Source: DATARH01 sp963705325 (GTDB lineage: Bacteria > Pseudomonadota > Alphaproteobacteria > ATCC43930 > CGMCC-115725). Taken from it: a DNA stretch of 64,000 nt. The stretch covers positions 992,001 to 1,056,000 of the forward strand of contig OY970069.1 of NCBI GenBank assembly GCA_963705325.1, written 5' to 3'. Made by a program: the position numbers and the translations under genes. The notes under the pieces are model-generated. The model saw only the letters and a program-made list of their open reading frames with translations. It did no database searches and was not told the DNA's origin. Below, one piece after another: positions 1-8,201 of the stretch (positions are counted from its first letter, which is position 1; each line of letters begins with the position of its first letter).

Positions 1-515
1 GGGCCCATCGGCTTGAACGTGTCGGTGTTCTTGGCGCGCCACAGGGTGCGATCCTGTCGTTGCCAGGTGCGCTCGCTCATGTCGTTGCCGATGGTCCAGC
101 CGAGCACGCAGGAAAGCGCCTCGCTCTCGGAGAGGTATTTGGCCTTGGTGCCAATGACCGCGACGAGTTCGCCCTCGTACTGCACCAGCTCGCCAGCGTC
201 GTGCGGGATGACGATGTTCTCGTTATGCGCGATCAGCGCGTTGTTGGCGCGATAGCCGACATCGGCGGCGGGCGGGATGTTGGGCTTCTCGCCGCGCTTC
301 GCCGCCATTTCGGTGATGTGCTCGACGTAGTTGAGCCCGGCGGCGTAGAAGGTCTTGGGTATCACCGGCACGAGATATTTGACGTCGCGCAGCCTGTGCT
401 TGGTCTTGGTCATCTCGTAGCCGGCGAAAGGGTCGCCGTTGACCGCGACGACCTCGTCGCCCTCGATGATGCCGTATGATTCCTGCCCGTTCGCCTCGTA
501 GCGGAGCCAGCGCAT
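1..515 (-). CDS. Fumarylacetoacetate hydrolase (FAH) family protein, 3' end cut by the window
   Basis: The readable 171 residues start with MRWLRYEANGQESYG and contain the FAH-fold stretches KTFYAAGLNYVEH and VQYEGELVAVIG followed by GWTIGNDMSERTWQRQD. These are characteristic of the 2-hydroxyhepta-2,4-diene-1,7-dioate isomerase / fumarylpyruvate hydrolase group, which use a divalent metal to cleave or isomerise acylpyruvates in aromatic ring-fission pathways. The E of YEGE is the expected metal ligand. The gene continues beyond base 1, so the last part of the barrel is missing here. It is followed upstream on the same strand by a DUF35 protein and a thiolase, so it is probably part of a CoA-linked catabolic operon. 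The exact substrate is not readable. Confidence 0.85.
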   Translation of the reverse strand, partial: MRWLRYEANGQESYGIIEGDEVVAVNGDPFAGYEMTKTKHRLRDVKYLVPVIPKTFYAAGLNYVEHITEMAAKRGEKPNIPPAADVGYRANNALIAHNENIVIPHDAGELVQYEGELVAVIGTKAKYLSESEALSCVLGWTIGNDMSERTWQRQDRTLWRAKNTDTFKPMG

Positions 516-544
516 CGTTTGCCTCCTCGGTTAAGGGTGTCGAA

Positions 545-1069
545 CTACTCTTGCGGATATCTCCACGGTTTGTCGGGTTGCTGCGCGGTCTCGTCGATGG
601 TCCATTGCGGCAGGGCGATCCCGGACGAGACATCGCTGAACACCATCCGCACGCGGGTGCCGACGCCGACCTTCTTGACCATATCGGGCGGGGCCAGTTG
701 CCCGTCCGGGGTGCAGAGGTTGCCGATGACGCGCAACGCCTCGTCCGGCGTCGGCTCGCCCTTCTGCGTATCGAGGTCGACGAGCAGCACCATGTACGGC
801 GTCTTGCCGCGGAAGGCCGGCTGAATGGCGTGATGCACCTCGGTGTAGGAATGCACCGCGCCCTTGCCCTCGACCTTCTTCCAGGTCGACTCGCGCGTCA
901 TGCACCAGGGGCAGGCGGTGGTCGGCGGGTAACGCAGCCGGTGGCAATTGTTGCATTCCTGCAGATGGAAATCGTGGGCGGCGCAGTGCTTGAAGTATTC
1001 GACGTTCTCGACATCGAGATCGTCGATGCGCAAGCCCATGCCCATATATTCGCCGTCGATCGTTGCCAT
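545..1069 (-). CDS. Zn-ribbon / OB-fold (DUF35) acyl-CoA-associated protein
   Basis: A protein of 174 residues. A rubredoxin-like zinc ribbon near the N-terminus has four cysteines in the pattern CNNC...CPWC. A C-terminal OB-fold follows (YMVLLVDLDT, VGVGTRVRMVFSDV). DUF35 proteins pair with atypical thiolases and act as a CoA-binding partner or chaperone; here the thiolase gene lies 14 bases upstream in the same direction. I chose the ATG at 1069 because a GGGGAG ribosome site sits nine bases in front of it. A longer reading from 1090 would overlap the thiolase stop. The family assignment is firm; the metabolic role is inferred from the neighbour. Confidence 0.85.
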   Translation of the reverse strand: MATIDGEYMGMGLRIDDLDVENVEYFKHCAAHDFHLQECNNCHRLRYPPTTACPWCMTRESTWKKVEGKGAVHSYTEVHHAIQPAFRGKTPYMVLLVDLDTQKGEPTPDEALRVIGNLCTPDGQLAPPDMVKKVGVGTRVRMVFSDVSSGIALPQWTIDETAQQPDKPWRYPQE

Positions 1070-1083
1070 TTTCGTGATCTCCC

Positions 1084-2346
1084 CTACCAACCCTTGCGCA
1101 TGACCATCGACGACGCGGTCGCCGGATTGGCCCAGCCGAGATTGGCGCTGACTTCCACATCCTTGACCTGGCGGCAGCCGCCTTCGCTGTAGTCGTAAGT
1201 GTGCTGGCGCTTGCCGTCAGGGCCGACCGGACAGGAATTGTCGATGTCGTGGCGCAGCTGGCGGGTGTTCTCGATCACCATGTTCATGCCGTGGGTATAG
1301 GCCTCACAGAGATGGCCGCCCGAGGTGTTATTCGGCCGCTTGCCGCCGAGTCCGATCGTGCCGTCGCTGACGTATTGGCCGCCCTCGCCCTTCTTGCAGA
1401 AGCCGTAATCCTCGAGCTGTAGCATCGCGGTGAAGGTGAAGGCGTCGTAGGAGCCGGTGACGTCGACATCCTCCGGCCCGACGCCTGAATTGGGCCACAG
1501 GATTTCGCGCGCATAGTAGCCGGCGACGCGCGAGATCGGCCCGTGCTGGTAGTGCATGTCGAGCCGCGGCTTGTTGCAGCGGCCGACGACGCCGCGGATC
1601 AACACCAGCGGCTGCTTCAAATCCTTGGCGCGATCGGCGCGGGTGACGATGATGCAGGTGCCGTTATCGGTTTCGACGCAGCAATCCAACAGATGCAGCG
1701 GCTTGCAGATAAAGCGGCTGTTGATCACGTCGTCGACCGTGAAGCGCTTCTTGTAATAGGCCTTGGGGTTGTTCGAGGCATGGCGCGAGTGGAACATCTT
1801 CACGTGCGCGACCTGCTCGGGCGTGGTGCCGTAATCGTACATGTGGCGCATAAAGGTCGGAGCGAAGCTCTGCCCGGCGCTCTGCCAGCCATAGGCGCGG
1901 TTGTGCAGCATGTCGCCGGCGACCGGCGCCGCCGAGCGCGCTCCGGTGCCGCCGATGCGCACCTGGCTAAAGCCGTTCATTGCGCGATAGATGGCGACGC
2001 ACTTGCACAGGCCCGCCTCCATGACGCCGATGGCGATGCCGATCAGCGCCTCGGTCGACGAGCCGCCGCCGACGCAATCCATGTAGAAATTGAGCCTGAG
2101 GCCTAAGTCGCCGGCGATAAAGGTCGCCGAAGTCGAATCGCCGCCCGAGTAATCGAGCATGCCATCGACATCCTCCGGCTTGAGGCCGGCATCGAGGATC
2201 GCGTTCCTGACCGCCCAGGTGCCGAGCGCGCGGGTCGAGATGCCCGAGCCGCGGGTGTAGGTGGTCTCGCCGACCCCAACGATCGCGTATTTGTCGCGCA
2301 GATATTTCGGCGTCGTCCCATCGACCTCTTGGCGTGGCAATGGCAT
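1084..2346 (-). CDS. Thiolase family protein (acetyl-CoA acetyltransferase / SCP2-like lipid-transfer type)
   Basis: 420 residues, usual length for the SCP2-thiolase group. It has the N-terminal thiolase half with VGVGETTYTRGSG, and DCVGGGSSTEALIG around Cys91, which sits where the acyl-accepting cysteine is expected. The C-terminal half has GGHLCEAYTHGMN, carrying His and Cys of the second active-site loop. Such proteins, with their DUF35 partner, catalyse thiolytic or aldol-type cleavage of CoA thioesters in steroid, terpenoid or aromatic side-chain catabolism. A GGGGAG site precedes the ATG. Located in an apparent three-gene operon with the DUF35 and FAH genes. The substrate is unknown. 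Confidence 0.85.
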   Translation of the reverse strand: MPLPRQEVDGTTPKYLRDKYAIVGVGETTYTRGSGISTRALGTWAVRNAILDAGLKPEDVDGMLDYSGGDSTSATFIAGDLGLRLNFYMDCVGGGSSTEALIGIAIGVMEAGLCKCVAIYRAMNGFSQVRIGGTGARSAAPVAGDMLHNRAYGWQSAGQSFAPTFMRHMYDYGTTPEQVAHVKMFHSRHASNNPKAYYKKRFTVDDVINSRFICKPLHLLDCCVETDNGTCIIVTRADRAKDLKQPLVLIRGVVGRCNKPRLDMHYQHGPISRVAGYYAREILWPNSGVGPEDVDVTGSYDAFTFTAMLQLEDYGFCKKGEGGQYVSDGTIGLGGKRPNNTSGGHLCEAYTHGMNMVIENTRQLRHDIDNSCPVGPDGKRQHTYDYSEGGCRQVKDVEVSANLGWANPATASSMVMRKGW

Positions 2347-2374
2347 GCGTTTGCTCCCCTTCTCAATCTCTAAA

Positions 2375-2517
2375 TGTCATTCCGGGACGGCCCGTAGGGC
2401 CGGGTCCGGAATCCATGAACACGGACCTATCGGATTGAGACTGCTATGGTGTGATCTTCCTTACGCCGGGTGTTCTTGGGTTCCGGGTTCGCGACTGTGT
2501 CGCGCCCCGGAATGACA
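2375..2517. repeat. Intergenic palindromic repeat element, about 143 bp
   Basis: The gap between the thiolase and amidohydrolase genes begins with TGTCATTCCGGG (2375-2386) and ends with its inverted partner CCCCGGAATGACA (2505-2517). A smaller internal palindrome, GGCCCGTAGGGCC, lies near 2390. This layout matches dispersed intergenic repeats widespread in alphaproteobacterial genomes. No ORF inside it looks coding. It may fold at the 3' end of a transcript, but there is no T-run for a classical terminator. Confidence 0.6.
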
Positions 2518-2527
2518 ACAAAAGAAC

Positions 2528-3574
2528 TCAGTACAGTCGGTAGAACTTGAGCGCGGTGTCGTGGAACATCTTGTTCTTCTCGTCATTCGAGTAGGGCTCG
2601 GCGACGCGCTTGAACGCGTTCCACAGATTGGCGTAGCTGCACATCCCCTTATCGACCGGGAAATTGCTCTCGAACATCGAACGGTCGGGGCCGAACGCCT
2701 CGATGCAGGCGTCGAGATAGGGCGCCCAGGCCTTCGCCAGCTGCTCGGATGACGGGGCGGACGCTTGCTGGCCCATCTCGAACCCCATCAGCGACGGCAT
2801 GCCGAGCCCGCCCAATTTGATGTAGACATTGGGGAACTGGCCGATCTTCTGGATCTGGCCGCGCCACTCTTGGAACACTTCCTCGCGCTTATCGGCGTAG
2901 GGGCCGACCGCGAGGGCGCCGCCGATATGATTGAGCACGATCTTGGTCTCGGGGAACGCGGCGGCAAGGCTGACGAGGTCGCCGAGCTGGGTGTGAAACA
3001 TCCACGCCTCGAAGCTGAGATTCAAGGGCGCCAGCGCGACGAACCCCTCGCGGAAGCTGCGGTCGACGTAGAGGCCCTCGCCCGAGCCTGAGGTAAAGAC
3101 CCGCAGGCTCGCGTCGGCGTGCCAGGTCGCGCCGTTACGGATGCCGCGAAAGCGCCCGCCCGAGGCGACGACGTGCTGTTCGAGGATGCCCTTGGCGCGG
3201 CCGCCGACGGCGCGCAGATCGACATTGCCGATGATCCCGGCGCAATGCCGGGTCGGGCCGTATTTGCCGCTCTCGCTCATCGCCGCGACGCCGGCGACAA
3301 AGGTGGTCTCGCCCAGCGAGCGGGCCTCCGGCGGGCCGTCGGCGCGGTACATCTCGCGACATTCGAGAAACACGGTGGCGCGGATGTTGTGGCCGCTCGA
3401 CGTGTCCTCGACGAGGTCATGCAAGAGATAGCGATTGCCCGGGCGGTCCCACAGATGATGGTGCGGGTCGATGATCGGCCGGTCGGGCTCCAGCGCCTTT
3501 TCTTGGGTGGCGGCGAGCCAATCCTTGCGGATCGGCAGATGGCGCTGGGCCGGCGCGGCGCTGGACGATTGCAT
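2528..3574 (-). CDS. Amidohydrolase 2 family (TIM-barrel) metal-dependent hydrolase
   Basis: 348 residues, typical for amidohydrolase-2 enzymes. The metal-binding strand is PIIDPHHHLWDRPG near residue 35; later barrel elements are KIVLNHIGG (His ligand), VYIKLGGLG and MFESNFPVDK (Asp ligand at the end of the barrel). Relatives include 2-pyrone-4,6-dicarboxylate lactonases, ACMSD-type decarboxylases and other hydrolases of ring-cleavage products. A longer in-frame reading to 3742 exists, but GGGAGGAAGCC sits directly before the ATG at 3574, which fixes the start. It sits among catabolic genes, though separated from the thiolase by a repeat element. Confidence 0.85.
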   Translation of the reverse strand: MQSSSAAPAQRHLPIRKDWLAATQEKALEPDRPIIDPHHHLWDRPGNRYLLHDLVEDTSSGHNIRATVFLECREMYRADGPPEARSLGETTFVAGVAAMSESGKYGPTRHCAGIIGNVDLRAVGGRAKGILEQHVVASGGRFRGIRNGATWHADASLRVFTSGSGEGLYVDRSFREGFVALAPLNLSFEAWMFHTQLGDLVSLAAAFPETKIVLNHIGGALAVGPYADKREEVFQEWRGQIQKIGQFPNVYIKLGGLGMPSLMGFEMGQQASAPSSEQLAKAWAPYLDACIEAFGPDRSMFESNFPVDKGMCSYANLWNAFKRVAEPYSNDEKNKMFHDTALKFYRLY

Positions 3575-3665
3575 GAGGCTTCCTCCCGGGGGCCGAAGGT
3601 TTGACGCAAGTCTGCGACGGCGGTGCGGCGAAGGCCAAGGATTTTGATGCCTCGCAGCGAGCGGG

Positions 3666-4520
3666 TCAGAAATGCTTCTCGGTCCAGTCGGCGAGGACGC
3701 CGAGTTCCGTGATGTGCGCGTCGTAGGCCTTCTTCGCGGCATTCCAGCGCCAGTAGCCGGAAAAGCTCGTCCTCACCGGGCGGCCGATGGTGGTTTCGCA
3801 ATCCTCCGGATCGAGCTTCTGGACGGTGCGTTTCACCTCGGCCTCGATGCGCGCGAGCGGGTCGCCGTTCGGCACCACGCGTACAATGCTTTCCTCCTGC
3901 AGCAGCTCGCCGGGTTTGTGTGTCTCGCCGTCGCCGCATTCGTGCGAGCCGAGTGCCAGAATATCGCCGATCGACGAGAAGCCCTTGGGCGTGGCAAGGA
4001 CGAGCGAGGAGATGTCGTAGCTCTGGCTCGAATTGTCGTGCCACAGCGAGGCGATGACGAGCGCACCGTCGGCCCCGAGCCGGCGCACGTAATCGCCCGC
4101 GAACGAGACGTGCTGGTCACCCTTGACGTTGACCGCGTCGACCAGCTTGCCCGTGGCGTCGAACAGTGCGAGCGGGCCGACGCAATCGTCCTCGATCATC
4201 ACCGTGACGATGAAATAGTTGCGGCCGGCGAGTTGCACGGGTCGAACGTCGCGGTCCTGGAACCGGATGGTATCGCCGCACTGCACCCAGGAATCGTCGC
4301 CGGCGCCGATCGAGCGGAGGTCGATGAGCTTGCTCGCCGTGGCGTAATCGAGCGAAGAGGGCGCGATGTCCGGAAAGATTTGCGAGAGCAAGTCGATCCA
4401 GGTCTTTCCGGGCAGACCGGTCACCTCGGCGGTAAAATCGTGATCGTCGGCCGCCGGTGCCGGCGCCGCCGCAGCGGTCAGAGCGGCCGCCAGCAGCAGC
4501 GCACCCAGCAGCCGGATCAC
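3666..4520 (-). CDS. Secreted protein of unknown function
   Basis: 284 residues from a GTG start that lies four bases after the stop of the upstream LLM oxidoreductase gene, so the two are probably translated in series. Residues 1-24 (VIRLLGALLLAAALTAAAAP, then APA) form a clear Sec signal peptide. The mature part is acidic, with WVQCGDTIRFQDRD, MIEDDCVGPLALFDATG and SHECGDGE; the cysteines could form disulfides in the periplasm. I do not recognise a named domain. An in-frame ATG at 4571 would place the signal peptide behind a non-hydrophobic extension and overlap the neighbour, so I rejected it. Confidence 0.7.
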   Translation of the reverse strand: MIRLLGALLLAAALTAAAAPAPAADDHDFTAEVTGLPGKTWIDLLSQIFPDIAPSSLDYATASKLIDLRSIGAGDDSWVQCGDTIRFQDRDVRPVQLAGRNYFIVTVMIEDDCVGPLALFDATGKLVDAVNVKGDQHVSFAGDYVRRLGADGALVIASLWHDNSSQSYDISSLVLATPKGFSSIGDILALGSHECGDGETHKPGELLQEESIVRVVPNGDPLARIEAEVKRTVQKLDPEDCETTIGRPVRTSFSGYWRWNAAKKAYDAHITELGVLADWTEKHF

Positions 4521-4524
4521 CCGG

Positions 4525-5478
4525 TCAGGCCTTCGCCAGCACCCGCTCGCGGAAGGAGCGCATCTCGGCAAGAACGGCCCCCTCCTGCGGCCGTTCGAAA
4601 TCGAAATCGATCGCGATTACGCCGAGGTCCTGGAGCGCGTGGATGTCGCCGATCATGTCGGCGTCGCTGCCGGAAAACAGCCGCCGCTCGCCGTCGGAGG
4701 CGCGGTCGGGCAAATCGCGGCCATAGCGCTTGATCCGGTAGGTCAGTGCCACGGCATCCGGATCGCGGCCGGCCTGCGCCGTCAGCTGACGCAGCCGCGC
4801 CACCCCGGCCTGGTAGCGCGGCAGGCTGTCGAGCAGATGCGCATTGTTTGTGCCGATCGGGTACCAGGCGTCGCCGAGTTTGGCGGCGCGGCGCAGCGAC
4901 GGCCCGCTCTCGCCGCCGACCCAGATCGGCGGGTGCGGCTTCTGCACCGGCTTCGGCTCCAGCAGCAGCCGGTCGTAATGCACGTACTTGCCGGCGATCA
5001 TCGGCTTCTTTTCGGTCCACAGCGTCTTGAACGCGGCGACGTATTCGTCGGTGACCGCGCCGCGCTCGGCGAACGGCGTCGTCACCACCGCGTCGAACTC
5101 GGCCTTGAGCCAGCCCGCGCCGATGCCGACCGTGAGCCGCCCGCCCGACAGCACGTCGATGGTCGCCAGCTGCTTTGCCGCCAGCACCGCCGGGCGGTGC
5201 GGCACCACCAGCACCGCCAGCACCAGCCGCAGCCGCTTGGTGATCCCGGCGAGATAGGCCGCCAGGGTCAGCATCTCGTGGCGATGGGCGCTGTCGGTCG
5301 AATAGAACGCGCCCGACTCCGAATAGGGGTAGCCGGGCTCGGCCATGTCGGGCAGCGTGACGTGGTCGGTGATGGTCAGATAATCGTAGCCGAGCGCTTC
5401 ACCTTCCAGCGCGACCCTGGTCATGATCTCGGGGTCCGCCAGCGCGCCGCTGTTCGGCAGGTTGAAACCGAATTGCAT
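4525..5478 (-). CDS. LLM class flavin-dependent (F420-type) oxidoreductase
   Basis: 317 residues, the normal size for the luciferase-like monooxygenase fold. The N-terminus MQFGFNLPNSGALADPE, then LGYDYLTITDHVTLP, LRLVLAVLVVPHRPAVLAAK and GGRLTVGIGAGWLKAEFDA, are the standard strands and loops of TIGR03619-type F420-dependent enzymes. KPHPPIWVGGESGPSLRRAA supplies the cofactor phosphate region. It would act on a small organic substrate in the cytoplasm using a reduced flavin or deazaflavin. GGGGAGAGG lies in front of the ATG. It is followed by the secreted protein gene. Confidence 0.85.
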   Translation of the reverse strand: MQFGFNLPNSGALADPEIMTRVALEGEALGYDYLTITDHVTLPDMAEPGYPYSESGAFYSTDSAHRHEMLTLAAYLAGITKRLRLVLAVLVVPHRPAVLAAKQLATIDVLSGGRLTVGIGAGWLKAEFDAVVTTPFAERGAVTDEYVAAFKTLWTEKKPMIAGKYVHYDRLLLEPKPVQKPHPPIWVGGESGPSLRRAAKLGDAWYPIGTNNAHLLDSLPRYQAGVARLRQLTAQAGRDPDAVALTYRIKRYGRDLPDRASDGERRLFSGSDADMIGDIHALQDLGVIAIDFDFERPQEGAVLAEMRSFRERVLAKA

Positions 5479-5517
5479 GATACCTCTCCCCTCAGCGCGA
5501 CGGCGCGCGCCCGCTCG

Positions 5518-6030
5518 CTATAGCGTCTCCGGCCGGTCGAATTGCGGGCCGCTGGTGAACTCCTTGCTGCCGTAATTGTAGCTGCCCCAGCGTGCGTAGT
5601 ATCCCTCGCCGGCTTTGGCCGCGGCCTCGTTTGCCTCGGCGTGGGTCGGATAGATGCCGGCAAACGCCCATCGCGGCGGCTGGCCCTTGACGACGCCCCA
5701 GCCGACGAGCCAGTCCGGATGAAGCTCCGAGGGGTGCAGCCTTGGCGGTTCCGGCGGCACGATTGGAACCGCGACGCGCGGGGTGGGCGGCGGCGCGGCG
5801 GGAGTCGTCGGGACGACCTCAGGGTAGTGCGCGACAATGGCGCCCAACTCGCTCAGGTATTGCCGGCAAAGCTCGACCGATTGCTCGGTGGCATCGATCT
5901 CCAGCCAGCCGGGCGATTGAGCATGCTTCTCGACGATACGCAGCTGTCCCGATTGCAGTTGTTCAAGCCGATGCGCGAGGCGCGCCTGCTCCTGCTTGAC
6001 CCAGGCAAGGATGTTCTCGATCGCAGCCAT
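5518..6030 (-). CDS. Hypothetical protein with proline-rich linker
   Basis: 170 residues from ATG 6030. Residues 1-65 are helical and charged (AWVKQEQARLAHRLEQLQSG), probably a short coiled coil. A Pro/Ala linker follows (TTPAAPPPTPRVAVPIVPPE), then an aromatic-rich C-terminal domain with WLVGWGVVKGQPPRWAFAG and EGYYARWGSYNYGSKEF. I do not recognise the family. A reading that continues to 6345 on the same strand runs antisense to the Rieske gene and is not supported. The gene is divergent from the dioxygenase operon, and its promoter would share the short 6031-6139 gap. Confidence 0.55.
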   Translation of the reverse strand: MAAIENILAWVKQEQARLAHRLEQLQSGQLRIVEKHAQSPGWLEIDATEQSVELCRQYLSELGAIVAHYPEVVPTTPAAPPPTPRVAVPIVPPEPPRLHPSELHPDWLVGWGVVKGQPPRWAFAGIYPTHAEANEAAAKAGEGYYARWGSYNYGSKEFTSGPQFDRPETL

Positions 6031-6139
6031 GTCTGCTCGCCTTTCGAACGGGTGGACGCGCGCCATCCTGCTCCGGTTGCGGGCACCACGGCAACGGCTT
6101 ACCCTCGCGGCAAGGCGCCGCCAGGATGAGTGTTCCGCG

Positions 6140-7477
6140 ATGACCAATTTCGAACGCCTCGTCGACACCGAGCGCGGCATCGTCAGCCGCGAGATTTTCG
6201 TCAATGACGGAATTTTCGCCGCGGAACTGGAAAAGCTCTTCGCCCGCGCCTGGCTGTTCGTCGGGCACGAGAGCCAGGTGCGCAATCCGGGTGATTTCTT
6301 CACCTCGCGGATGGGCGGCGAGTCGGTGATCCTGTGCCGCGACAAGCAGCGGCAAATTCACGTGTTTCTCAACACCTGCCGGCATCGCGGCATGAAAGTC
6401 TGCCGCTACGACGAGGGCAACACGCCGCTGTTCTCATGCCCGTATCACAATTGGAGCTACGCCACCGACGGCCGGCTGGTCGGCGTGCCGCAGCACAAGG
6501 ACCTCTACCCCGATCTCGACCGCAGCCAATGGTCGCTGATCCAGGTGCCGCGGATGGTCAACTACAAGGGCACGATCTGGGCCTCGTGGGACCCGAGCGC
6601 GCCTGAATTCGTCGATTATCTGGGCACCGGCAAGGACCATCTCGACCAGGTGCTCGATTGCCGCGACGGGCGCGAGGGCGGCTCCGAGGTATTCGGCGGC
6701 GTCCACAAGTGGATCATCCCGTCGAACTGGAAGTTCGCGGCGGAGAATTTCTGCGGCGATACCTATCACAACCCGAGCCACCGCTCGGTCGACCTGATCG
6801 GCATCGGCCCCAGTGCCAAGAGCGGCGATAGCGGCCGGCGCGACAACGAATACAAAGGCGGGCAGCATGTCTGGGTCAGCCATGCTGCGGGCCACGGCAC
6901 GCACAGCGTGTGGATGCCGCCGGGGCAGGAATTCGTCGACAGCTTCCTCAACGACAAGGAAGTCAGCGACTATTTCCGCCACTGCTTCTACGAGCGGCAG
7001 CGGCGGCTGGGCGACAAGGCGCGCCTCTTGCCGCTGACCGGGACGATCTTTCCCAACACGTCGTATCACGGCCGACAGCCGCGCAATTTGTGCGTGTGGC
7101 ACCCGGTTAGCGCGCAAGAGACCGAAATCTGGCGTTTTTTCCTGGTCGACGCCGACGCCCCAGCGGCGGTCAAGGACATGCTGCGGCGTTACTATATGCG
7201 CTATTCGGGCCCGGCCGGGATGACCGAGCAGGACGACATGGAGAACTGGAACTACGCGACCGCGGCGTCGAGCGGCACCATCGCCCGGCGCTACCCCTAC
7301 AATTACCAGCAATCGCTCGGCCGGGTGCAGCGCGACGCCCCGGTGCCGGGGACGGTCAGCATGCAGGTCACCGAGGAAAGCGCGCGCGGCTTCTATGCGA
7401 GCTGGCAGCGCTTTCTCGACGGCGCCGAGTGGGACGCGCTGATCGGGCGGCCGGCGGTCAGGGAAGCCGCCGAATAA
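6140..7477 (+). CDS. Rieske non-heme iron dioxygenase, large (alpha) subunit
   Basis: 445 residues, the usual length of ring-hydroxylating dioxygenase alpha subunits. The Rieske [2Fe-2S] ligands are visible as CRH (Cys80, His82) and CPYH (Cys100, His103). The catalytic mononuclear iron site is NWKFAAENFCGDTYHNPSHR, with the bridging Asp and the two His ligands. The enzyme hydroxylates an aromatic ring using O2 and electrons from a reductase that is not encoded next to it. The start at 6140 gives the conserved N-terminus MTNFERLVDTERGIVSREIF; earlier ATGs would add a non-conserved tail. The beta-subunit gene overlaps by one base (TAATG). Confidence 0.93.
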   Translation: MTNFERLVDTERGIVSREIFVNDGIFAAELEKLFARAWLFVGHESQVRNPGDFFTSRMGGESVILCRDKQRQIHVFLNTCRHRGMKVCRYDEGNTPLFSCPYHNWSYATDGRLVGVPQHKDLYPDLDRSQWSLIQVPRMVNYKGTIWASWDPSAPEFVDYLGTGKDHLDQVLDCRDGREGGSEVFGGVHKWIIPSNWKFAAENFCGDTYHNPSHRSVDLIGIGPSAKSGDSGRRDNEYKGGQHVWVSHAAGHGTHSVWMPPGQEFVDSFLNDKEVSDYFRHCFYERQRRLGDKARLLPLTGTIFPNTSYHGRQPRNLCVWHPVSAQETEIWRFFLVDADAPAAVKDMLRRYYMRYSGPAGMTEQDDMENWNYATAASSGTIARRYPYNYQQSLGRVQRDAPVPGTVSMQVTEESARGFYASWQRFLDGAEWDALIGRPAVREAAE

Positions 7478-8016
7478 TGGAGCGCGACGTCGCCTATTTC
7501 CGCCTGAAGGAGGAAGTCGAGGAACTGCTCTACGAGGAGGCCGACCTGCTCGACCAGCGCCGGTTTGGCGATTGGCTCGATATGCTCGCCGACGACCTGC
7601 ACTATTTCATGCCGATGCGCCGCAACGTCGCGTTCGGCACCCACGCCGAGAAGGAAAACACCCGCGCCGGCCAGGACATCTCGTGGTTCGACGAGGATAA
7701 GTGGACGCTATCGAAGCGCGTCGACCAGATCATGACCGGGATTCACTGGGCCGAGGAGCCGCTGTCGCGGCTGTGCCACATCGTCAGCAACATCCGGCTG
7801 CTGGCGGCGCGGCCCTCGGTGGCGGATGCGACGGAGGTCGAGGTCGGCAGCCGCTTTCTCGTCTACCAGAACCGGGTCGAGACCGAGACCTATCTTTTTG
7901 TCGGCCGGCGCAGCGATCTGTGGCGGCGGGAAGATTGCGGCTGGCGATTGGCGAAGCGCGAAATCCTGCTCGAGCAGAATGTGCTGCTCGCCAAGAACCT
8001 GACGACGTTCTTCTGA
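7477..8016 (+). CDS. Ring-hydroxylating dioxygenase small (beta) subunit
   Basis: 179 residues with the SnoaL-like cone fold of dioxygenase beta subunits: EEVEELLYEEADLLDQRRFGDWLDMLADDLHYFMP at the start, and SRFLVYQNRVETETYLFVGRR with the WRLAKREILLEQNVL tail at the end. It is structural, forming an alpha3beta3 complex with the preceding subunit. Its ATG overlaps the alpha stop codon, which indicates translational coupling and a fixed ratio of the two subunits. It overlaps the next small gene in the same way (TGATG). Confidence 0.92.
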   Translation: MERDVAYFRLKEEVEELLYEEADLLDQRRFGDWLDMLADDLHYFMPMRRNVAFGTHAEKENTRAGQDISWFDEDKWTLSKRVDQIMTGIHWAEEPLSRLCHIVSNIRLLAARPSVADATEVEVGSRFLVYQNRVETETYLFVGRRSDLWRREDCGWRLAKREILLEQNVLLAKNLTTFF

Positions 8017-8198
8017 TGCTGGCGATCCAGCACCTGCAGCCGGGGACGCGGATCAAACTGCATGACGGGAGCCTCGCCGAAGTGCGCGAGAACCCGCATG
8101 ACGGGACCTGGCTCGTCTGCCAGCGGCTGCCGGCGCAGCCGGGCGCCGAGGACGAGCTGATCATCGTCGACGACATCGCCGAGGTGCTGACCGGTTAG
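8016..8198 (+). CDS. Small 60-residue protein coupled to the dioxygenase operon
   Basis: The ATG overlaps the beta-subunit stop (TGATG), so it is most likely translated by coupling. The product, starting MLAIQHLQPGTRIKLHDGSL, is a compact all-beta-looking sequence of strands and turns (AEVRENPHDGTWLVCQRLP, EDELIIVDDIAEVLTG) with one cysteine and no iron-cluster motif. It is not a ferredoxin. I do not recognise the family. Position and tight overlap argue for an accessory role in the dioxygenase complex. It ends three bases from the convergent methyltransferase gene. Confidence 0.65.
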   Translation: MLAIQHLQPGTRIKLHDGSLAEVRENPHDGTWLVCQRLPAQPGAEDELIIVDDIAEVLTG

Positions 8199-8201
8199 CG
8201 G

